Positions 59,585-64,000 of a stretch of 64,000 nt of DNA are shown piece by piece. The notes under the pieces were generated by a model. It saw only the letters and a program-made list of their open reading frames with translations. It had not been told where the DNA came from and ran no database searches. Origin of the DNA: Mycolicibacterium tusciae JS617 (GTDB taxonomy: Bacteria > Actinomycetota > Actinomycetes > Mycobacteriales > Mycobacteriaceae); assembly GCF_000243415.2 (NCBI RefSeq), contig NZ_KI912270.1, forward strand, positions 2,170,001 through 2,234,000, given 5' to 3'. Each line of letters begins with the position of its first letter. Position 1 is the stretch's first letter. The position numbers and the translations under genes were made by a program.

Positions 59585-60778
59585 ATGAGTTACTTGGAGA
59601 AGGACACGATTGTCAGTGGCCTCGGCATTTCGCGGATCGGCCGCAAGACCGGGATCCCCGGCTTGGAATTGACCATGGAGGCGGTACGGGTCGCGATCGC
59701 CGACGCCGGCCTCACCCCCGATGACATTGACGGAATCTCGACGTTTGGCGACACTTTGCCATCCGAAGTCGTCGAGGTCCTTGGTAATCAAGCGTCCGAC
59801 GTCGGCGTTGGGTTTGGCACCGGCGGAGTGCTGACTCCTTTCATGTCGGCACTGGTCGCCGTTTCGGAGAAACGGGCGCGCCATGTGCTGGTCTATCGAA
59901 CGGTGCAAATGCTGGGCGGAGCGATGACCGGCGCGACCGCCTCGCCGCTCCTGGCCCCGCTGGCTGACCCGCCGCTCGAGCCGCGACAGCCGGGCACCCG
60001 CAGGAAGCTCAAGCCGTTCGAAGACATCAACGCACTGCTGGCGGCCCACTCGTACTCGGCGGCGAACTGGGTCGCCATGCACTGCCGCCGGCATATGGAG
60101 CTGTACGGAACGACAAGGGAGCAACTGGGGTGGCTCGCCATCAACAGCAGGCGAAATGCAGGCCTCAACCCCCGTGCGGCCTTCCGCGAGCCGATGACCA
60201 TGGACGACTACCTGACCTCACGTCCGATTTCGACGCCGTTCGGCCTCTTCGACTGCGACGTTCCGGTCGACGGGGCCGTTGCCCTGATCGTTTCGCACGC
60301 CGATTACGCCGCAGACTGCCCGAATCCGGCGGTGAAGGTCGAGGCGATCGGCGGCGCCTACGGATCGGGCGGTTGGTTTCATCGCGACGACTTCCCGAAG
60401 ATGGCGTCCAGTGAGGCCGCATCGGAAATGTGGTCGCGAACGGACCTGACACCATCCGACGTGGATGTGGCCGAAATCTATGACGGCTTCACGTTTCTCA
60501 CGTTCGCGTGGCTGGAGGCGCTGGGGTTGTGCGGCGACGGCGAGGCCGGGCCATTCGTCGAAGGGGCCGAGCGGATCGCGCTCGACGGTGAGCTCCCGCT
60601 GAACACGTATGGAGGGCAACTGTCCGCGGGGCGCCTGCATGGCTACTGGCTCCTGCATGAGGCCTGTCTGCAGTTGCGCGGTCAGGCCGGGGACCGTCAA
60701 CTCGCGCGCCGGCCCGAAGTGGCGGTCGCCGCGGCCGGTGGCGGCCCGATCGCCGGCTGCATGGTGCTGACCTGCTGA
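59585..60778 (+). CDS. Thiolase-fold Ltp-like protein (putative aldolase)
   Basis: This protein has 397 aa from ATG 59585 (a GTG at 59579 is the alternative). It has the thiolase-like fold with DTIVSGLGISRIGRKTGIPG, MEAVRVAIADAGLTPDDIDGISTFGD, VDVAEIYDGFTFLTFAWLEALGLCGDGEAGPF and ELPLNTYGGQLSAGRLHGYWLLHEACLQLRGQAGDRQ. It has no thiolase nucleophile Cys in the usual place and resembles the Ltp2-type protein at 34919. It likely works with the divergent DUF35 protein in C-C cleavage of a CoA thioester. Confidence 0.86.
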   Translation: MSYLEKDTIVSGLGISRIGRKTGIPGLELTMEAVRVAIADAGLTPDDIDGISTFGDTLPSEVVEVLGNQASDVGVGFGTGGVLTPFMSALVAVSEKRARHVLVYRTVQMLGGAMTGATASPLLAPLADPPLEPRQPGTRRKLKPFEDINALLAAHSYSAANWVAMHCRRHMELYGTTREQLGWLAINSRRNAGLNPRAAFREPMTMDDYLTSRPISTPFGLFDCDVPVDGAVALIVSHADYAADCPNPAVKVEAIGGAYGSGGWFHRDDFPKMASSEAASEMWSRTDLTPSDVDVAEIYDGFTFLTFAWLEALGLCGDGEAGPFVEGAERIALDGELPLNTYGGQLSAGRLHGYWLLHEACLQLRGQAGDRQLARRPEVAVAAAGGGPIAGCMVLTC

Positions 60779-60807
60779 CGCATGGGTTGTTCGCGAAACT
60801 CGGCGAA

Positions 60808-61341
60808 TCAGGCGACAGCGCTTTCCAGATAGGCGATGGCACGTGCGCCGTCGTCGGTGACAAACACCAGACCGTCGAGGGGCACCGGCAGAAAGCCTTC
60901 CTCCTCCATCCGGCGCAGCTGAAGGATTAGGCCGCTGTAGAAACCCGCCGTGTTCAGCAGCACCACCGGCTTGTTGTACAAGCCGTGCCTGCGCTGTTCG
61001 AGGACATCGGTCGCCTCGTCGAGTGTCCCGAGTCCCCCGGCCATCACGACAACAGCGTCGGAACGGGCGAGCAGCAACGCCTTTCGCTGGGCGAGGTCGT
61101 CGGCGAACACCATCTCATCGGCGTCCGCCCTGGCCCACTCCCGCAGGAAGTCCACCGATACCCCAGCCAATCGTCCGCCGGACTCCTGCACGCCGTCGGC
61201 GACCACCTTCATGAGCCCGGTATCGGACCCGCCCCACACGAGTGTGTAGCCGCCCTTACCGAGCAGCTCGGCGAAGTCGCGCGCCGGTCGCGTGTACCGC
61301 TGGTCGAGATCGACGGCCGACAGGAAGACGCAGACGTTCAC
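60808..61341 (-). CDS. LOG family protein (TIGR00730 Rossmann fold)
   Basis: This 177-aa protein carries the nucleotide-monophosphate phosphoribohydrolase motif MAGGLGTLDEATDVLEQ (PGGxGTxxE type, with A for P) and GLMKVVADGVQESGGRLAGV with a lysine-poor loop. It may release cytokinin-like bases or hydrolyse other nucleoside monophosphates. The GTG start lies 4 bp after the upstream epimerase-like gene stop, so it is a two-gene unit. The Arg of the PGGxGTxxE motif pair (RSDAVVVM; QRKALLLARSDA) is near the expected place. Confidence 0.85.
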   Translation of the reverse strand: MNVCVFLSAVDLDQRYTRPARDFAELLGKGGYTLVWGGSDTGLMKVVADGVQESGGRLAGVSVDFLREWARADADEMVFADDLAQRKALLLARSDAVVVMAGGLGTLDEATDVLEQRRHGLYNKPVVLLNTAGFYSGLILQLRRMEEEGFLPVPLDGLVFVTDDGARAIAYLESAVA

Positions 61342-61345
61342 CGGA

Positions 61346-61933
61346 TCAGTCGACGACAGTCAAGATGCCCGACGGCGCGTCGAGCGATTCGACGGTCCGC
61401 GCAGCCGCGGTGTCGATGTGAACCCTTGGCGCCGCGGGTGTTTCGCCCTCGTAGTAGGTGCCCGGTCCATAGAACGCACCGTAGCGAAGCACGACGCCGC
61501 CCACCGCGAGGACGGCCTCTTCAAGGTAGGCAACGGCATCGGCGCCAGGCCCGGGATCGGTTGCCCACGCAATGCTCTGGGCCACGATCCGAGCCTGACT
61601 CAAACCGTCGATCGCGTCGATGAGGTTGCGGGTGCCCTCCTCGCGGATCCGGGCGTTGAGCAGTTGGGCCTTGGGGATGTCCTCGAAGGCGTCGGGCAGG
61701 TCCGTCAACTCATGCAGCACCACGTCGGGCGAAAACGACTTGACGGCCGCGATCAGGCCGGCGCGGTCGAAAACGTCGCAAATGATCGGCTCAGCACCGA
61801 GTGACGACAGCCACGCCGTCTTGTCCGCCGATCTCGTCATCGCGCCGACGGTATGACCGGCGCCGACCAACAGCGGTACGAGTCGGCTGCCGATGACACC
61901 AGTGGCCCCTGCCAGAAAAATCCTCTTGGCCAT
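61346..61933 (-). CDS. NAD(P)-binding epimerase-like protein, short form
   Basis: This protein has 195 aa from ATG 61933 (GTG 61936 is the alternative; AGAGGTGAG precedes both). It has the Rossmann opening RIFLAGATGVIGSRLVPLLVGAGHTVGAMTRS and continues as an extended SDR to LRYGAFYGPGTYYEG and HIDTAAARTVESLDAPSGILTVVD, then stops. Typical family members run to about 300 aa, and a segment between AWATDPGPGADAVAYLEEAVL and the end is compressed, so this is a short or internally deleted version. It is upstream of the LOG gene. Confidence 0.75.
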   Translation of the reverse strand: MAKRIFLAGATGVIGSRLVPLLVGAGHTVGAMTRSADKTAWLSSLGAEPIICDVFDRAGLIAAVKSFSPDVVLHELTDLPDAFEDIPKAQLLNARIREEGTRNLIDAIDGLSQARIVAQSIAWATDPGPGADAVAYLEEAVLAVGGVVLRYGAFYGPGTYYEGETPAAPRVHIDTAAARTVESLDAPSGILTVVD

Positions 61934-61991
61934 CACTCACCTCTTCCGTCTGACCTCTATCACCGACGCTAGTCCGCGATTGGCCTGGATG

Positions 61992-62026
61992 TCTGGGCCA
62001 TTTGCACCGCTTGTTTCTGGGCCATT
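61992..62026. repeat. Direct repeat TCTGGGCCATT in nitrilase upstream region
   Basis: TCTGGGCCATT occurs at 61992-62002 and 62016-62026, 24 bp apart start to start, in the 198-bp divergent region between the epimerase-like and nitrilase genes. It may bind an activator in tandem. Confidence 0.45.
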
Positions 62027-62131
62027 CACATATGCCCAGGTGATCCTAGGTATAGATTACTAAACCCAGGAATAGGCCCGCGCGTCGTCGGCTTGCACCT
62101 AGAGAGATCAGAACTCTGGAAGGTGAAAGCC

Positions 62132-63088
62132 ATGACTGCCATCAAAGCCGCAGCGGTACAAATGAGTCCGGTGCTCTACAGCCGGGACGGCACGGTCGAG
62201 AAGGTCGTCGCCAAGATCGCCGAACTCGGCGGCCGCGGCGTGCAGTTCGCGACCTTCCCAGAGACGATCGTGCCGTACTACCCGTACTTCACGTTTCTGC
62301 AGGCTCCACACGAGCTCAGCAAGGAACATCTACGCCTGCTCGACCAGGCCGTCACCATCCCCTCGGTGTCGACGGACGCGATCGCCGATGCCGCCAGGTC
62401 GGCCGGAGTCGTGGTGTCGATCGGCGTCAACGAACGCGACGGCGGCACGTTGTACAACACGCAACTGCTGTTCGATGCTGACGGCACGCTGCTTCAGCGG
62501 CGCCGCAAGCTCACACCGACGTATCACGAAAAGATTCTCTGGGGCCAGGGGGACGCGTCGGGTCTGCAAGTGGTCGACACCGCCGTCGGACGAATCGGCC
62601 AGTTGGCGTGCTGGGAGCACTTCAACCCGCTCTTCCGATACGCATTGATCGCGGACGGGGAGCAGATTCACTCCGCCATGTGGCCCGGATCGTTCGGCGG
62701 TCCACTGTTCGCCAAGCAGACGGAGATCGCCGTCCGCAATCACGCGCTCGAATCGGGCAGCTTCGTCATCAACGCCACCGGTTGGCTCGATGCCGATCAG
62801 CAGGCGCAGATCGTCGCGGATACGGGAGGGCCGGCCGACCCGATCTCGGCGGGCTCGTTCACCGCGATCGTATCGCCGCACGGCGAATTACTCACCGAGC
62901 CAATAGTTTCCGGAGAAGGCGACGCCATCGCCGATCTGGACTTCTCGCTGATCGATCAGCGGAAGTCGAAGATGGACGCCAGCGGGCATTACGGCCGTCC
63001 GGAACTGCTGAGTCTGCTGATCGACCGCAGGCCTGCGTCCTACACCCACCACATCGCCATCGAGGAGGCCGATCATGTCCGCATCTGA
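62132..63088 (+). CDS. Nitrilase (carbon-nitrogen hydrolase)
   Basis: This protein has 318 aa from ATG 62132 with GGAAGGTGA upstream. The nitrilase catalytic triad is visible: Glu44 (FATFPETIVPYYPYF), Lys126 (RRRKLTPTYHE) and Cys160 (QLACWEHFNPLFRYAL). HEKILWGQGD is typical of true nitrilases converting nitriles to acids and ammonia, rather than of amidases. It overlaps the next gene by 14 nt. It is divergent from the epimerase/LOG pair. Confidence 0.92.
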   Translation: MTAIKAAAVQMSPVLYSRDGTVEKVVAKIAELGGRGVQFATFPETIVPYYPYFTFLQAPHELSKEHLRLLDQAVTIPSVSTDAIADAARSAGVVVSIGVNERDGGTLYNTQLLFDADGTLLQRRRKLTPTYHEKILWGQGDASGLQVVDTAVGRIGQLACWEHFNPLFRYALIADGEQIHSAMWPGSFGGPLFAKQTEIAVRNHALESGSFVINATGWLDADQQAQIVADTGGPADPISAGSFTAIVSPHGELLTEPIVSGEGDAIADLDFSLIDQRKSKMDASGHYGRPELLSLLIDRRPASYTHHIAIEEADHVRI

Positions 63089-63581
63089 GCCGCTGACGAT
63101 TCCATTCGACGGGGTCCGCCTGCGCTTCGGCAGCACAAAGAGTTTCGACGATGTCGTCGACGCCGTTCTCACCGATGTCGGCCGCGAGCCGGTACCGATC
63201 GACGACATCGCCAAGGTCTTCGCGAGCTGGGACTCCTACGAGCACGAGGTGCAATCGCACGTCGGTCCGAGCGGCTTCATGCTGTTCGCGGCTTGGAACC
63301 ACGGCGGCTGGATCGTCAAGGCCGGTATCCACCGGAAGGCGCTGCGGTTGGTGATCGGAAACCCACTGATTGCGATCACGATGCTGCGCCACGATGTGAC
63401 CGCAGGCCTGTTCGCGCCGGTCGAACTTCTCGTGACCGAAGAGGAGAACCGAACAAGCGCGCTGACCTACGTCGCGCCGTCGTCACTCATGGTCGTCGAA
63501 CCCAATCCACCACTGCTTGCCGCGGCGCGGGAACTGGACGCGAAACTGGCGGCACTGGCCGCCAAGGTGACCGCGGGATAA
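63075..63581 (+). CDS. DUF302 domain protein
   Basis: This 168-aa protein overlaps the nitrilase end by 14 nt, so it is co-translated. The pattern FGSTKSFDDVVDAVLTDVGREPVPIDDIAKVFASWDSYEHEVQSHVGPSGFMLFAAWNHGGWI, VIGNPLIAITMLRHDVTAGLFAPVELLVTEE and SALTYVAPSSLM is that of DUF302 domains, with the conserved GNP..A..M and APVE. It is cytosolic. The function of the family is unknown; the link to nitrilase is by context only. Confidence 0.82.
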   Translation: MSASEPLTIPFDGVRLRFGSTKSFDDVVDAVLTDVGREPVPIDDIAKVFASWDSYEHEVQSHVGPSGFMLFAAWNHGGWIVKAGIHRKALRLVIGNPLIAITMLRHDVTAGLFAPVELLVTEEENRTSALTYVAPSSLMVVEPNPPLLAAARELDAKLAALAAKVTAG

Positions 63582-63605
63582 CTCAGCGTGTCGTGGGTGG
63601 CAGCG

Positions 63606-64000
63606 TCATGACGGGGCTCCGTTCAGTCGGTCCAGACCGTGCAATTGCGCCAATGCATGGATCTGTTCCAGATAGTGCTCGAGTGAGTCGTGACTGAAAT
63701 AGGCGAATAGCGTCGTCGTTCCGGCCGCGGCCATCTTCTCGAGTGTCTCCTTGGTCGCCTCCGGCTTTCCCACCGGATCGAGCGGCCTTTCGGCAGGCAG
63801 GACAACCTCGAAGCCAGCGGGCACATCGCGGGCACTCAGCCACTCGGCGGCGGTATCGACCGATATACCGAACGGGCACCAGCCGTCGGCGAGCGTGAGC
63901 GCCCGTCGCAGCGAGCGTTTGGTGCGCCCGCCGACCCACATCGGCATGTGCGATTGCACCGCACACGGGTCCACAGTCAGACCGCCGAAGGAGTAGAACT
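63606..64000 (-). CDS. LLM class oxidoreductase, C-terminal part (runs off window)
   Basis: The reading frame is open to the right edge; the visible part starts FYSFGGLTVDPCAVQSHMPMWVGG. TKRSLRRALTLADGWCPFG and DVPAGFEVVLPAERPLDP are typical of the C-terminal half of F420-dependent LLM oxidoreductases, and the C-terminus follows normally. About 130 residues are seen; roughly the first 150-180 lie outside. Internal GTG or ATG codons are not the start. It converges on the DUF302 gene. Confidence 0.85.
   Translation of the reverse strand, partial: FYSFGGLTVDPCAVQSHMPMWVGGRTKRSLRRALTLADGWCPFGISVDTAAEWLSARDVPAGFEVVLPAERPLDPVGKPEATKETLEKMAAAGTTTLFAYFSHDSLEHYLEQIHALAQLHGLDRLNGAPS

Noticed and set aside
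1-64000. CRISPR array
   Set aside because: No regularly spaced repeats with unique spacers were seen. The only tandem repeat is the 9-bp coding repeat at 22349-22393.

Overview
The window looks like chromosome from a fast-growing environmental mycobacterium (Mycolicibacterium type). The evidence is high GC, many GTG/TTG starts, tightly overlapping genes (ATGA/GTGA/TGATG junctions), a mycobactin lipid-tail (mbt-2) cluster with IdeR-like boxes, an R2lox oxidase, many LLM (F420-type) oxidoreductases, TetR-family regulators and steroid-catabolism-like enzymes.

Layout. 1-1.2 kb: the start of a lipoprotein gene and a TetR regulator that share a candidate operator. 1.17-8.25 kb: a three-level nest of mobile elements. 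An IS1380-family element is interrupted by an IS256-family element (9-bp target duplication CGCGCGGGA), which is itself interrupted by a Tn554-like element carrying two tyrosine recombinases and a TnpC/DUF6262 protein. 8.3-14.9 kb: DUF3297 protein, membrane Ser/Thr kinase, tRNA-Ala(GGC), MFS exporter, pgm, and a crcB pair. 15.0-19.4 kb: mbtL-mbtM-mbtN facing yceI/mbtK, with IdeR-like boxes at both outer ends. 19.5-25.9 kb: proteasome-like Ntn hydrolase, small secreted proteins, SRPBCC/TetR pair, large secreted DUF1214 protein, flavin monooxygenase.

25.9-36.7 kb: a divergent catabolic locus. Leftward are an aldehyde dehydrogenase and a fused two-domain family III CoA-transferase. Rightward are P450, acyl-CoA dehydrogenase, MaoC, DUF35, acyl-CoA dehydrogenase, MaoC, Ltp2-like aldolase and TetR. 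Together they can encode oxidation of a terminal methyl to an acid, CoA activation, one round of desaturation and hydration, and retro-aldol cleavage. This is the logic of the cholesterol igr operon, but with the hydratase/DUF35 partner split into two genes and a CoA-transferase where a ligase would be expected.

36.7-41.5 kb: GlcNAc use (nagA, nagB, EIIA, EIICB). 41.5-48.3 kb: leftward genes for LLM, SDR and a KstD-like flavoprotein, with a MerR regulator and palindromic candidate operators. 48.4-52.5 kb: PAS-ANTAR protein, APC permease, CxxC flavoprotein, IclR regulator. 52.5-59.0 kb: sulfotransferase, alkylsulfatase-like MBL protein, SDR, a frameshifted LLM gene, TVP38 membrane protein, R2lox and a decayed LLM pseudogene. 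59.0-64.0 kb: divergent DUF35/Ltp-like pair, LOG-family protein, epimerase-like protein, nitrilase, DUF302 protein and an LLM gene cut by the window end.

All function calls rest on motif and context reading. No database search was run.
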